This document shows, one piece after another, positions 8,826 through 16,675 of a DNA stretch of 64,000 nt; the first letter of the stretch is position 1; the number at the start of each line of letters is the position of its first letter. The stretch is taken from the NCBI GenBank assembly GCA_030345135.1, contig CP128386.1, positions 4,470,263-4,534,262 of the forward strand, read 5' to 3'. The translations under genes were made by a program, and so were the position numbers. The stretch comes from Chitinophagaceae bacterium DXS (GTDB lineage Bacteria > Bacteroidota > Bacteroidia > Chitinophagales > Chitinophagaceae). Below the pieces are notes generated by a model that did not search any database, was not told the origin of the DNA, and saw nothing but the letters and a program-made list of their open reading frames with translations.

Positions 8826-10262
8826 ATGGAGAAGCAGATTGACAATATAATAACTGCCATAGAAGTGGCAATTGATGATTTTCAAAAGCAGATTCCAGGC
8901 ATACAGGAAAAAATGTTTAATGAGCTGCAGACGCTTGTTAAAGATCTTGGCGTGCAGAATGGTAAAATTCTGGCTAACCTGGATAACTTGAAACTGATAG
9001 GTAATATCAAGAATAAGATTGAAAGGATCATTATCAGCAATTCTTATAAGGCAAAGGTTCAGCAATTTGTAAAGTCGTATCAAGCAGTAAGAAATCTTCA
9101 CGATGACTATTTTGCACAGTTTAATGTCACCTTTCCGAAGAAAGAGACGTACGACGTAATAAAGCAGCTGGCTGTGGACTCTACGCTCAATTCTCTTTTA
9201 GGTGCTGGCATATCTGCGAATGTTATCGATAAGGTTGGTGAGATTTTAAAAACCAACACGACCTCTGCCGCGTCGTATTCTGATATGATAAATCAGTTAC
9301 GGAGTTATGTCCTTACGGGAAATGAAACCGAAGGAGTTCTTGAGCGTTACACAAAGCAGATAACTACGGATGCTATCAATCAGTATTCCGCTCAATACCA
9401 TCAGGCAGTTTCCTCAGACCTGAATTTTAGTTGGGGTCGATATGTTGGAAGCAACATAACAACTTCCCGGGAGTTTTGTCTTAAGCTTACCAAAAAGGAT
9501 TATATCCACAAAAGCGAGTTGCCGGAAATTATTAAAGGCGATATCGACGGCCATCAATGTAAGCTTTCAAAGTCTACCGGTCTTCCATTGGGCATGGTTT
9601 CAGGAACAACGCCGGGAAACTTCCAAATATATCGCGGCGGCTACAACTGTGGCCATCAATTTTTGATGGTGCCTGACAGCTCTGTGCCAGAAGCAACAAA
9701 AAATAGAATTCTCATCGTTCCAGTTGAAAAGCTTAAGAAAGACGGCTATGAGACTATTGCGCATGATGATAAAAAAGGAAATTACATCATGGCTCATCCT
9801 GACCATGTAGCCAATAAAAATAAAAAGGATGGAGCTAAGGAAATGGCTAATAATGTAGCCATGGCAAAGCTGTTTTTTGGTCGTGGATCCAGCATTGAAC
9901 TAATGCCAAGTGATATTGAAAAGCCTTCCTTGGACGCGAAGATTGACGGCAAACTATGGGAATTTGAAACAGTTCATAAGGATAAGTTTTCCTCTATTCA
10001 AAATCGAATTCACGAAGCGTCAAAACAGATTTTAAACTATAATCGGGCTTTTAGAGAGCGGAATCCTGTAAACCTGGCTATCGCCCTCCCTGACAATGTT
10101 AGTAAAGAGAATATTTACAGCGCCCTTAGACTAGCGGTAAAACACAATTATAGGATTGATCGGCTCAGTCTTAAGGTTGGGGATGCATTAATTGAGTTGA
10201 CAAAAGAAGATATTCACCAAGGTAAATTTTACGGAATAGTCGCTGATATGCTAAAACGATAA
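8826..10262 (+). CDS. MuF-type minor head protein with C-terminal nuclease-toxin-like domain
   Basis: The 478-residue protein follows the portal by 8 bases. The N-terminal 250 residues are helical. At about 215-280 lies the head-morphogenesis signature: a conserved Cys/His cluster with SREFC, later GHQCKLS and YRGGYNCGHQF. Such proteins enter the procapsid through portal contact and may be ejected with DNA. The C-terminal 140 residues are extra. There, Asp370, Asp374 and Glu379/Glu381 (DAKIDGKLWEFET) resemble the active-site strand of CdiA-type tRNase toxins of the PD-(D/E)XK fold, followed by helices and an ALPDNVS strand. Fusion of MuF heads to toxin domains is known in other phages. Nuclease activity here is inference. 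Confidence 0.75.
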   Translation: MEKQIDNIITAIEVAIDDFQKQIPGIQEKMFNELQTLVKDLGVQNGKILANLDNLKLIGNIKNKIERIIISNSYKAKVQQFVKSYQAVRNLHDDYFAQFNVTFPKKETYDVIKQLAVDSTLNSLLGAGISANVIDKVGEILKTNTTSAASYSDMINQLRSYVLTGNETEGVLERYTKQITTDAINQYSAQYHQAVSSDLNFSWGRYVGSNITTSREFCLKLTKKDYIHKSELPEIIKGDIDGHQCKLSKSTGLPLGMVSGTTPGNFQIYRGGYNCGHQFLMVPDSSVPEATKNRILIVPVEKLKKDGYETIAHDDKKGNYIMAHPDHVANKNKKDGAKEMANNVAMAKLFFGRGSSIELMPSDIEKPSLDAKIDGKLWEFETVHKDKFSSIQNRIHEASKQILNYNRAFRERNPVNLAIALPDNVSKENIYSALRLAVKHNYRIDRLSLKVGDALIELTKEDIHQGKFYGIVADMLKR

Positions 10263-10338
10263 AAGGTCACCAATAGCGACCTCTTATCCCGAGTAGTGGA
10301 GCAGAACCCCTCTACGAATGCAACAAAATTAATATTTT

Positions 10339-10575
10339 TTATTTATCTGGCAAATTTTCAGGTGGTGTAATGGTGTTGACATTCATGCGATGGGCTTTAA
10401 AATAGTTGCAGCCGAACGTGCTGAACGTATAAATTGCACTGGGGTCGTATGGTGATTCATGGACATCTTTTATAATTTCATCTTTTACCCAGGCGCTCGA
10501 ACAAATCCCGTATTGCTTATCACCAATCCTGGTGAATGCCCATTCCCAATGAATGCAGTATTTACAAAATCCCAT
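10339..10575 (-). CDS. Small Cys-rich protein, unknown function
   Basis: The 78-residue protein is encoded against the direction of the surrounding late genes. Cysteines at positions 4, 7, 25 and 56 (CKYC, then ICSSAW and GCNYF) could bind a metal. The start codon shares one base with the stop of the upstream leftward 49-residue gene (10575-10724), so the two form a small operon. Placement as an inverted pair within the head genes marks it as a moron-type insertion, perhaps expressed in the lysogen. No function is known to me. Confidence 0.6.
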   Translation of the reverse strand: MGFCKYCIHWEWAFTRIGDKQYGICSSAWVKDEIIKDVHESPYDPSAIYTFSTFGCNYFKAHRMNVNTITPPENLPDK

Positions 10576-10724
10576 TAGCTTTTGTTTAAGTATGCTTCGG
10601 TTAACAGTATTTCAACCGTCTTTTCCAAACTTACTATCTTTTTCTTTTCTTTTTTTAAGCTCAATTGCTTGTCATAAATGAGGTCCATCACTTTGGAAGA
10701 GACTTTTTTCAACAGGATTGCCAT
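10575..10724 (-). CDS. 49-residue basic protein, ribbon-helix-helix-like
   Basis: The frame reads ATG at 10724-10722 to TAA at 10577-10575, encoding MAILLKKVSSKVMDL... and ending LLTEAYLNKS. The pattern of a short strand, then a Lys-rich helix, then VSLEKTVEILLTEAY resembles small ribbon-helix-helix proteins, the fold of many antitoxins and phage repressors. It overlaps the next leftward gene by one base (TAATG), so both are translated together. This is a compositional and pattern judgement only. A toxin-antitoxin pair or autoregulated moron is possible. Confidence 0.45.
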   Translation of the reverse strand: MAILLKKVSSKVMDLIYDKQLSLKKEKKKIVSLEKTVEILLTEAYLNKS

Positions 10725-10786
10725 ATGCTAAACTTTTAAGCAAAGTTAGAGCTATTTTCTTTTAATGCTAATTAAAAAGATAAAAA

Positions 10787-10807
10787 AATAATCTCAAGGA
10801 TTATTTT
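10787..10807 (+). terminator. AT-rich hairpin before the scaffold/capsid operon
   Basis: AATAATC (10787-10793) pairs with GATTATT (10799-10805) around TCAAG and is followed by TT. The stem is weak. It lies between the leftward pair and the next rightward gene, so it may insulate or attenuate transcription rather than stop it. Confidence 0.3.
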
Positions 10808-10841
10808 TGAGGAGTCAATTTCTTATCACAAACACTTCACT

Positions 10842-11276
10842 ATGGCAGACGTTTTAAAAATCACTAAACAAGATAAAACCGTTCACGTTTTACCCGTATC
10901 TAACAAAGCTTTTTGGTTAGGTTATAATAAACGCATGCCCACCGACCGAAAGGTGAAAATAGAAGTGATTGATGAAGAAGAAGCAAAGGGTCTTCCATTC
11001 TATGACAAAAGCCATGTGTCAGCATCTGACGCTCTTGCCAAACTCGATATCCTTGAAAAAGAAGGCAAGCAGAAGGATGAGCTTATTGAAAAGCTTCAGG
11101 CGCAGTTGGCAGCATCAAACAAGACTGCTCCAACTGCATCTGCAACTGATATGATCGAAAAGATCAAAGCTGCTACAAATGCTGATGAGATCCGTTTATT
11201 GATGGAAGGAGAAGAGAGAAAGACTGTCACAGACGCTGCGAATAAACGCATTGCTGAATTGACTGCCTCGAACTAA
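10842..11276 (+). CDS. Phage head-region protein, unknown function
   Basis: The 144-residue protein begins with a beta-rich 60 residues (KITKQDKTVHVLPVSNKAFW) followed by a coiled coil (about 65-95) and a Lys/Glu/Ala-rich tail. It is first in the group leading to the capsid gene, 29 bases before the scaffold-like gene. Small proteins of this kind next to capsid genes are often head decoration or scaffold accessory proteins, but nothing in the sequence decides this. Confidence 0.5.
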   Translation: MADVLKITKQDKTVHVLPVSNKAFWLGYNKRMPTDRKVKIEVIDEEEAKGLPFYDKSHVSASDALAKLDILEKEGKQKDELIEKLQAQLAASNKTAPTASATDMIEKIKAATNADEIRLLMEGEERKTVTDAANKRIAELTASN

Positions 11277-11305
11277 CAACCACTATAACTTATTTTTTAT
11301 TTTAT

Positions 11306-12178
11306 ATGAAGCTGAAAGAATTATTAACTGCTCTTGGCAAAAAAGTAAATTTCGATTTGACGAAACCTGAATTCGCCGATATCTTATCATCCGATATTGA
11401 TATCCCGGATGTGATGGCAACGGCTATCGAAAAAGGCCTTATGACCGAAGATGCAGCTCTCAATAATTCCGGCATTCGCAGCAGACTTCGCGCCGAAGTG
11501 TTTAATGGCTTTGATCGCGAATTTGAAAATACCTTGGCAGACTTCGAGCTCGAAGAAGATTCTCGCACCTCAATTCTGGGCGAGAAGAAGACTATTGACA
11601 GGATGAAAAAACTGTCAACTGTTCTTAAAGAAAAAGCAGATAAAGCTGCTAAGGATGGTAATAAAGCCGATGCCGCAGCTCTTCGCCAACAGGTTACAGA
11701 TTTGAACAATCAAATAAGGGACCTGAAGGCAAATCAACAAACGCAAATTGATCAGTTAAAAGCTGATAACGAAAATAATCTGATAGGCTTTGAATTGAAG
11801 TCTATCCTGGGCACAAGAAAGTATGCATTGCCTGAACAAATGGAACTGTCTGAACAGATCAATATGTCTCATGGCTTTGTATCACAAGATTTGGCCAACG
11901 CCGGTTTAAAACTCGTAAGGGAAAACGGAAAGCTTCGCTTATTGAAGCAGGACGGCACTGAACCTTATGATGATAAGAATACCCCTATCCAATTAAACAA
12001 CTTCGTGGACAGCTCCTTGTCCAAACGCGGCCTATTAAAAGTCTCCGACCCAGCGACAGGCCAGCCGGGTAATGATGCACCGCCGGCCGTTCCTGGAAAG
12101 CAGCAGCTACATTCAGCCTATCAAGATGCAATGGCTCAGACAGATTCTATGTTAGCAGCGCTTCAGGATCAGAATTAA
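11306..12178 (+). CDS. Scaffold-like head assembly protein
   Basis: The 290-residue protein lies 34 bases upstream of the major capsid gene. It is acidic in its first third, has a long coiled coil at about 95-155 (KLSTVLKEKADKAAKDG, then LKANQQTQIDQLKADNE) and a Pro/Gly-rich C-terminus. Charge, coiled coil and position fit a capsid scaffold, which fills the procapsid and then leaves. No protease motif is seen, so removal would be by exit or by a protease encoded elsewhere. Confidence 0.6.
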   Translation: MKLKELLTALGKKVNFDLTKPEFADILSSDIDIPDVMATAIEKGLMTEDAALNNSGIRSRLRAEVFNGFDREFENTLADFELEEDSRTSILGEKKTIDRMKKLSTVLKEKADKAAKDGNKADAAALRQQVTDLNNQIRDLKANQQTQIDQLKADNENNLIGFELKSILGTRKYALPEQMELSEQINMSHGFVSQDLANAGLKLVRENGKLRLLKQDGTEPYDDKNTPIQLNNFVDSSLSKRGLLKVSDPATGQPGNDAPPAVPGKQQLHSAYQDAMAQTDSMLAALQDQN

Positions 12179-12198
12179 GGCGGTATTTCACTCGCTTT
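12177..12198 (+). other. Small hairpin just after the scaffold stop codon
   Basis: AAGGCG and CGCTTT can pair (one G-T) around a ten-base loop directly at the stop codon. A similar hairpin follows the stop at 15421. They may slow decay or attenuate read-through between head genes. Confidence 0.25.
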
Positions 12199-12212
12199 AA
12201 TCAATATTTAAT

Positions 12213-13322
12213 ATGGGAAAAGGTTTAGCCCAACCGTTGTTACTTGCAACGAAACAGGCATTTAGTGGCGCGTCTCCTCTTTCAAAGATCACGCCTCCTG
12301 GCTTCCTGCAGGCATTGCTTGCTCAAACAAAGCCCAATATCATTAGTACGTCAAAAGACGATGGATCCGGATATCTCCGTGATGTAAAAATCAGGTACCG
12401 GAAACGCGTTCCTCCTGGAAAAACAACAACTACGGATGATTGTAGCATTCAGGCAAAACCGGCATATTCAGAAGTGATTGTTCCGTCTACAATGTTTCGC
12501 AAGTATGCATTGTTTTTTGAAGATGACGAGATATCTCGTTTTGAACATGATGCACTGGCGCTCGTTAAACCAGGTACAGCTGCAACTACCGTAGTCAACG
12601 AATTAATGGAAGCTGTGATCGAAGCAGCAAACGGTGTTCTTGCTGACATCAACGCGGACCTGCTGTCATTACAAGCTGCTAACTGGGGAAAGAATGCCGT
12701 TACTGGATCCAACGCAGCCAAGACAATCAACTTCGTTTTAAACTCTACAACAAACCCGCTTAATCAAGGCATGACCGAGGTTATGAGTGACGTTATGCTG
12801 AATGAGTTTAAAATGCCTGGTTTGTTTGCAGTTGGTTCCGGACTAATCAACAACTATTATCTGCAACAATCTGGAAAGAGCGCTGATCAGGCTGGCGTAA
12901 ACACCAATGGCCTGATGCTGCCTAAACTGTATGTGGATCCTTATGCAGTAACCTCATGGGGTGCAAACAAGTTCGGACTGTTTGAAGCGAACTCAGTTCA
13001 GTTCATTAACATCTGTCGTTTCCGTGGACCAAAAGCGGGTCAGAGAGGCGCTGATGAGTTCGGTACTATGTTCTTACCGTTGTCTGACAGCTGGGGAAAT
13101 CCAATTGGTGCCCTTGAGTTTGACTGGCAGAAAAGAATCATCACCTGTCCTACCGAAGTAACAATTGGTGGTGCTGAAGCTCCGACAACTGTTGGTCGCG
13201 GTGTTGTTCTGGATCTGATGTGCTCATACACATCTCTGAACATTCCTGCTGATTCTTATGAAGCAACAGACCGCTTATTTGGCAACAACGGTACTCTTCT
13301 TTACACAGCAACAAACGCGTAA
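12213..13322 (+). CDS. Major capsid protein
   Basis: The 369-residue protein is the likely HK97-fold shell subunit. Its length is right, it follows a scaffold-like gene, and the sequence has a long helix-strand pattern with a spine-helix-like stretch at about 113-150 (VVNELMEAVIEAANGVLADI). The C-terminal third is beta-rich with conserved-looking Gly/Pro turns (FLPLSDSWGNPIGALEFDW). No delta-domain protease site was seen. The stop overlaps the next ATG (TAATG at 13320-13324), coupling it to the next gene. The family was recognised by context rather than by a signature. Confidence 0.72.
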   Translation: MGKGLAQPLLLATKQAFSGASPLSKITPPGFLQALLAQTKPNIISTSKDDGSGYLRDVKIRYRKRVPPGKTTTTDDCSIQAKPAYSEVIVPSTMFRKYALFFEDDEISRFEHDALALVKPGTAATTVVNELMEAVIEAANGVLADINADLLSLQAANWGKNAVTGSNAAKTINFVLNSTTNPLNQGMTEVMSDVMLNEFKMPGLFAVGSGLINNYYLQQSGKSADQAGVNTNGLMLPKLYVDPYAVTSWGANKFGLFEANSVQFINICRFRGPKAGQRGADEFGTMFLPLSDSWGNPIGALEFDWQKRIITCPTEVTIGGAEAPTTVGRGVVLDLMCSYTSLNIPADSYEATDRLFGNNGTLLYTATNA

Positions 13323-13831
13323 TGCAGTGTTTCAAAAATTATATCGGGCTTGATACTCCAGGTGCGGAAAGTGGCTTATCGCTAATATCCCTGCCAGGTA
13401 TCACGCTCGATAATTTTTCTAAAATAAAGGAATCCAATTCTCAGGAAAACCAAGCTCTTTGGAACGATATTCAAAATCGTGCTATTGCAAAGTTTGCAAC
13501 TGCATGCATGGCGAAAATCAACGAATGTTTTAGGATCTCTGATATCACTATCATTTCCTGTTTGGTCTGTGAAAAGAAACAATTATTCGCAACCTCTTTT
13601 TGGTACCTGTTAGGTGCTGAAACCATGACGGAGCGCATCTACAGCGACCGTGTTAATCGATACACAACGATTGACAAAGGTGAAGCTCAGGAGTTACAGG
13701 CTTACTATAACTCTCAATTTGAAAGTGAATTAGCCTCCGCTGTTAAAGGCATTTTGCCCAACGATAGCGATTGCGTGCAAACATGTGTTCCGTGTAATAG
13801 CGATATCCAGTGGGAGGTGGGCATAATATGA
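13322..13831 (+). CDS. Putative head completion / head-tail connector protein
   Basis: The 169-residue protein is coupled to the capsid gene (TAATG) and to the next gene (ATGA at 13828). It is mostly helical with paired cysteines near the C-terminus (CVQTCVPCN). Proteins directly after the capsid gene usually bind the portal as adaptor or stopper. I do not recognise the family. Confidence 0.5.
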   Translation: MQCFKNYIGLDTPGAESGLSLISLPGITLDNFSKIKESNSQENQALWNDIQNRAIAKFATACMAKINECFRISDITIISCLVCEKKQLFATSFWYLLGAETMTERIYSDRVNRYTTIDKGEAQELQAYYNSQFESELASAVKGILPNDSDCVQTCVPCNSDIQWEVGII

Positions 13832-14379
13832 GCTTCTACACATCAAACGTTTCCGAAGTTCTTAACGCGCAACTGTCAAAGATTGATGCGCTACAGTTGG
13901 ACAAAGTTGCGAGAGCTATGGCGGCGGCAGTGCTTCCTGAAATGAAAAAGCGCATACACGTTGAAGGCAAGGACAGTAATGGTAACCAAATCGGTACTTA
14001 TAGCAATGCTTACCTGCGAATAAGAGAAGGCAATTTCAAAAACAGTGGACGGAAGTCTCGCGGTGCTAACAAGGGCCAGTTGAAAGATGCCGGAACATAC
14101 TCAAAGGGTAGTAACAAAGGAGCCGGCAGAACTTCTTACAACAGGGGTGCCGATCCAAAAGTGATTCTTTCGCTTACAAGGCAAATGGAAAACGATGAGG
14201 TTGCTGTTCCGATTGACGAAAGAAGTTATGGCATTGGTTTTAACAATGAGCATAACTATAACAAAAGTCAATGGAATGAGGCTACCTACGATAAGAAGAT
14301 ATGGAATCTCACCGAGCAAGAAAAAGAATTAGCACGTAACGCCGCTGAAGAAGAAGCAAACAATCAATTGAAATCATGA
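13828..14379 (+). CDS. Putative neck / virion morphogenesis protein
   Basis: The start is chosen at ATG 13828, overlapping the upstream stop by ATGA and preceded by a strong GGGAGGTGGG ribosome-binding sequence. An in-frame GTG at 13810 is less likely. The 183-residue product begins MSFYTSNVSEVLNAQL. It has a basic, Gly/Ser/Asn-rich middle (about 40-110) and a helical acidic C-terminus. Composition and position match tail-completion/neck proteins of the phage virion morphogenesis type. It overlaps the next gene by ATGA (14376). Confidence 0.55.
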   Translation: MSFYTSNVSEVLNAQLSKIDALQLDKVARAMAAAVLPEMKKRIHVEGKDSNGNQIGTYSNAYLRIREGNFKNSGRKSRGANKGQLKDAGTYSKGSNKGAGRTSYNRGADPKVILSLTRQMENDEVAVPIDERSYGIGFNNEHNYNKSQWNEATYDKKIWNLTEQEKELARNAAEEEANNQLKS

Positions 14380-14951
14380 GTATCATAAGAACAGTTGTTG
14401 ACTTCATAAATGCAACAATAAAGCAGAAAGTTTTAACGAGCCCGGCTTTTGAGTTTGCAAGGCTAAGGAATATCTGTTATCCAATGCCGGAAGTCGTTGA
14501 CAATGGTACAATGATCAAAATTGTTCCAACAAACATCGGTAATGACAGCGAGGGCGAAATAATCGATCTTGACGAGGACTTTCCAATATTGATTTATCAC
14601 CGCATCGTAAATAAGTCCTATCAACTTGAACAGAAACAAGCGAAAAGTTTCGGTGATGGCTATAACCAGAACTGTACAGCAGATATGTATATGATTGTTT
14701 GCGCTGATAGAGGTATTGTTAATTGCCAGGCTGATGAGCTTGAAGAGTTGATCATTCGTTCATTGCCAGTCAATCTAAAGATTGGCGCAGTTAAACGATG
14801 CATACTCGCTCCATATCAATCAGATCTTGATTTTATTAAAATTTTCAAACAAGAGTTTCAGCAGGTTCAGTATTTCCTCAAGCCTGAGCAAATCTTGTTT
14901 CAGATAAAGTATAAGCTACAGGTTGATACTGACACAAATTGTACTATTTAA
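14376..14951 (+). CDS. Putative tail terminator / tail completion protein
   Basis: The 191-residue protein sits in the tail-terminator place, after the neck protein and before the tail-tube candidate. It shows alternating helix and strand, as in small terminator proteins, and carries a typical acidic strand DLDEDFPILIYH at about 67-78. It is coupled to the preceding gene by ATGA. Confirmation would need structure comparison. Confidence 0.5.
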   Translation: MSIIRTVVDFINATIKQKVLTSPAFEFARLRNICYPMPEVVDNGTMIKIVPTNIGNDSEGEIIDLDEDFPILIYHRIVNKSYQLEQKQAKSFGDGYNQNCTADMYMIVCADRGIVNCQADELEELIIRSLPVNLKIGAVKRCILAPYQSDLDFIKIFKQEFQQVQYFLKPEQILFQIKYKLQVDTDTNCTI

Positions 14952-14971
14952 AAACTATTCAAATTTCTAAA

Positions 14972-15421
14972 ATGAAAAAATTGATTGTCATCGCACTTGC
15001 GATTATCTCTTTTGCCGCAGAGGCACAAACCACAAAGGTTCTCCTTAAGCAGGAAAATAACTACCTGTTTAACTATGGCAGACAAATCAAAGCAACTACA
15101 ACTGATGCAACTCAAAAGACCATCGACAGCGTCCCAATCGCAGCCAATGAAGCTGGAATATTTGAGCTACAGGTTGTTGGTTTAAGTACAGCTGGAGAAG
15201 CTGTTACGGGATCCACTATCACTAGGTATGTAAAGAAATCCGGAACGCTGACTGTGGCCACTGATTCTATCATTCTTGCAAAGGTGACGGATACAGGCGT
15301 TACGAATGGAGCTTATGCTTGGTCCGTGTCATCTGACAATAATTTACTTCTGAAAGTCACCGGGCAGGCATCCAAAACAATCAACTGGATAGTGAACGTC
15401 CGGCGAATTTCCCAACAGTAA
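14972..15421 (+). CDS. Secreted or signal-peptide-bearing phage structural-region protein
   Basis: The start is set at ATG 14972, because a classical signal peptide begins there: MKKLIVIALAIISFAAEAQT, with cleavage expected after AEA. An upstream in-frame start at 14939 would bury it. The mature 130 residues are beta-rich, with the ending LLKVTGQASKTINWIVNVRR that I associate with C-terminal domains of phage fibre or decoration proteins. Virion proteins are not normally exported, so the signal peptide is odd. It could be a lysogen-made surface protein or a periplasmic factor. Confidence 0.6.
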   Translation: MKKLIVIALAIISFAAEAQTTKVLLKQENNYLFNYGRQIKATTTDATQKTIDSVPIAANEAGIFELQVVGLSTAGEAVTGSTITRYVKKSGTLTVATDSIILAKVTDTGVTNGAYAWSVSSDNNLLLKVTGQASKTINWIVNVRRISQQ

Positions 15422-15475
15422 GGCGGTTTATTCTCCGTTTTGAAATCCAATTTTTTTAAATAAAAATTTTTTTTT

Positions 15476-16330
15476 ATGCCACTTTCAGACATATACAATT
15501 GCGATGACCAAATTGGCACACACATATTTGATCCGTGTCCGACCAATCGCGAATATGGCAGGGTGCGTAGTGCAGGTTTCATAAAAAAAACTTACCTGGC
15601 TACACTTCTGGCCGCTCCAACTACAGACACTGCCTGGAAAGCAGGTATTGAATCCGGAGACATTATTGTTATTCCTGAAACCGCCGGTTCGTTTGATCCT
15701 GGTGATCCTAAAGAGCTTAAAGGTTATGGCAACCGTAAAAGCTCAAATGGTCCGCGTGCCCAACAGCTCGTATTTAACGATCCGAACTATACGGACAACT
15801 ACCAGTTCTATAACGCGCTGACGAACATTACACAGTTCGTTGTATTCTTTCGCACAAGCTCTCTTGTGCATATTGCAGACGAACCTGCAGTAATTGTCGC
15901 AAAGGACAAAGTTGAAGATGATTTGGAAAGTGAAGTAACATGGGAAGTTACCAGTAAGTGGGATTCGATAAATATCCCTTCAATTCACGACGCTGCAAAT
16001 TTGGCTTCGATCTTTGATGGATCATATGTTGCAGCTCCTACCAGCTTTGATTCAAACATCACACCTGGTGCATCCGCAGTAACAGCCAGCGCAAATGGAA
16101 TCACCTTTACAGTTCCTACCGCAGACGCTGATCTGAAACTTGAGTTCAACAAGATCACCTCACCTTCCGGTACGCCAATCAGCATGACGCTCAAGATCGG
16201 TACAACTACAGTAGCCACTGTTGACTACCCATCTGATTATGCTAATAAGCCGTTCAGGTTTACTGATTCAGCCGGCACTCAACACACAGGAATCTTCCGC
16301 TCATCTACCGGCAACACAACACTCACTTAA
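15476..16330 (+). CDS. Putative major tail tube protein
   Basis: The 284-residue protein follows the tail-terminator candidate and has the general features of tail-tube subunits. An N-terminal beta domain (about 1-170) is followed by an Ig-like beta domain (about 185-284) rich in Thr, Ser, Ala and Pro, a common add-on in tube proteins. An A/T-rich tract precedes the ATG. A strong terminator follows at 16337-16358. Tube proteins normally precede the chaperone and tape measure; here those lie 15 kb upstream, so the tail genes are split. Confidence 0.55.
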   Translation: MPLSDIYNCDDQIGTHIFDPCPTNREYGRVRSAGFIKKTYLATLLAAPTTDTAWKAGIESGDIIVIPETAGSFDPGDPKELKGYGNRKSSNGPRAQQLVFNDPNYTDNYQFYNALTNITQFVVFFRTSSLVHIADEPAVIVAKDKVEDDLESEVTWEVTSKWDSINIPSIHDAANLASIFDGSYVAAPTSFDSNITPGASAVTASANGITFTVPTADADLKLEFNKITSPSGTPISMTLKIGTTTVATVDYPSDYANKPFRFTDSAGTQHTGIFRSSTGNTTLT

Positions 16331-16336
16331 CAAATC

Positions 16337-16358
16337 AAAGCCCACTTCGGTGGGCTTT
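16337..16358 (+). terminator. Intrinsic-type terminator after the tail tube gene
   Basis: AAAGCCCAC (16337-16345) pairs with GTGGGCTTT (16350-16358) around a TTCG tetraloop. The stem is perfect, but only a short T run follows. It may reduce transcription into the fibre genes. Confidence 0.75.
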
Positions 16359-16370
16359 AAATCATTCCGT

Positions 16371-16673
16371 ATGGCTACAAATGTGTTTGTAGGACCAAAT
16401 TCTGTTGTGGCAACGAAAGCCGCCCTGATGACAGAGCTGGGCCTAACTGATACGAATTGTCTGATTGCGTTTAAAACGACTACGGACGGTTACAAGAGCT
16501 GGCAACCTGGTCGCGAGATCAACGCTTTTAACAGTATCGCGAAAGATGATGGATTGATCCTCATTATGCTGCAAGATCTCGACTTGACAGAATTCTTTGC
16601 GCCTCCGATCATCGCTGGCAGTGGTGACAGCCAAGACTATGAATTTATTGACATGAGCGACGAAAACATTTAA
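16371..16673 (+). CDS. Small protein before the giant tail protein
   Basis: The start is taken at ATG 16371, giving 100 residues and placing it after the terminator. An earlier in-frame start would run back through the hairpin. The sequence (MATNVFVGPNSVVATKAALM) has an acidic C-terminus (DYEFIDMSDENI). The stop is two bases before the giant fibre ATG, so they are co-translated. It may be a fibre partner or chaperone; no family recognised. Confidence 0.55.
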   Translation: MATNVFVGPNSVVATKAALMTELGLTDTNCLIAFKTTTDGYKSWQPGREINAFNSIAKDDGLILIMLQDLDLTEFFAPPIIAGSGDSQDYEFIDMSDENI

Positions 16674-16675
16674 CA

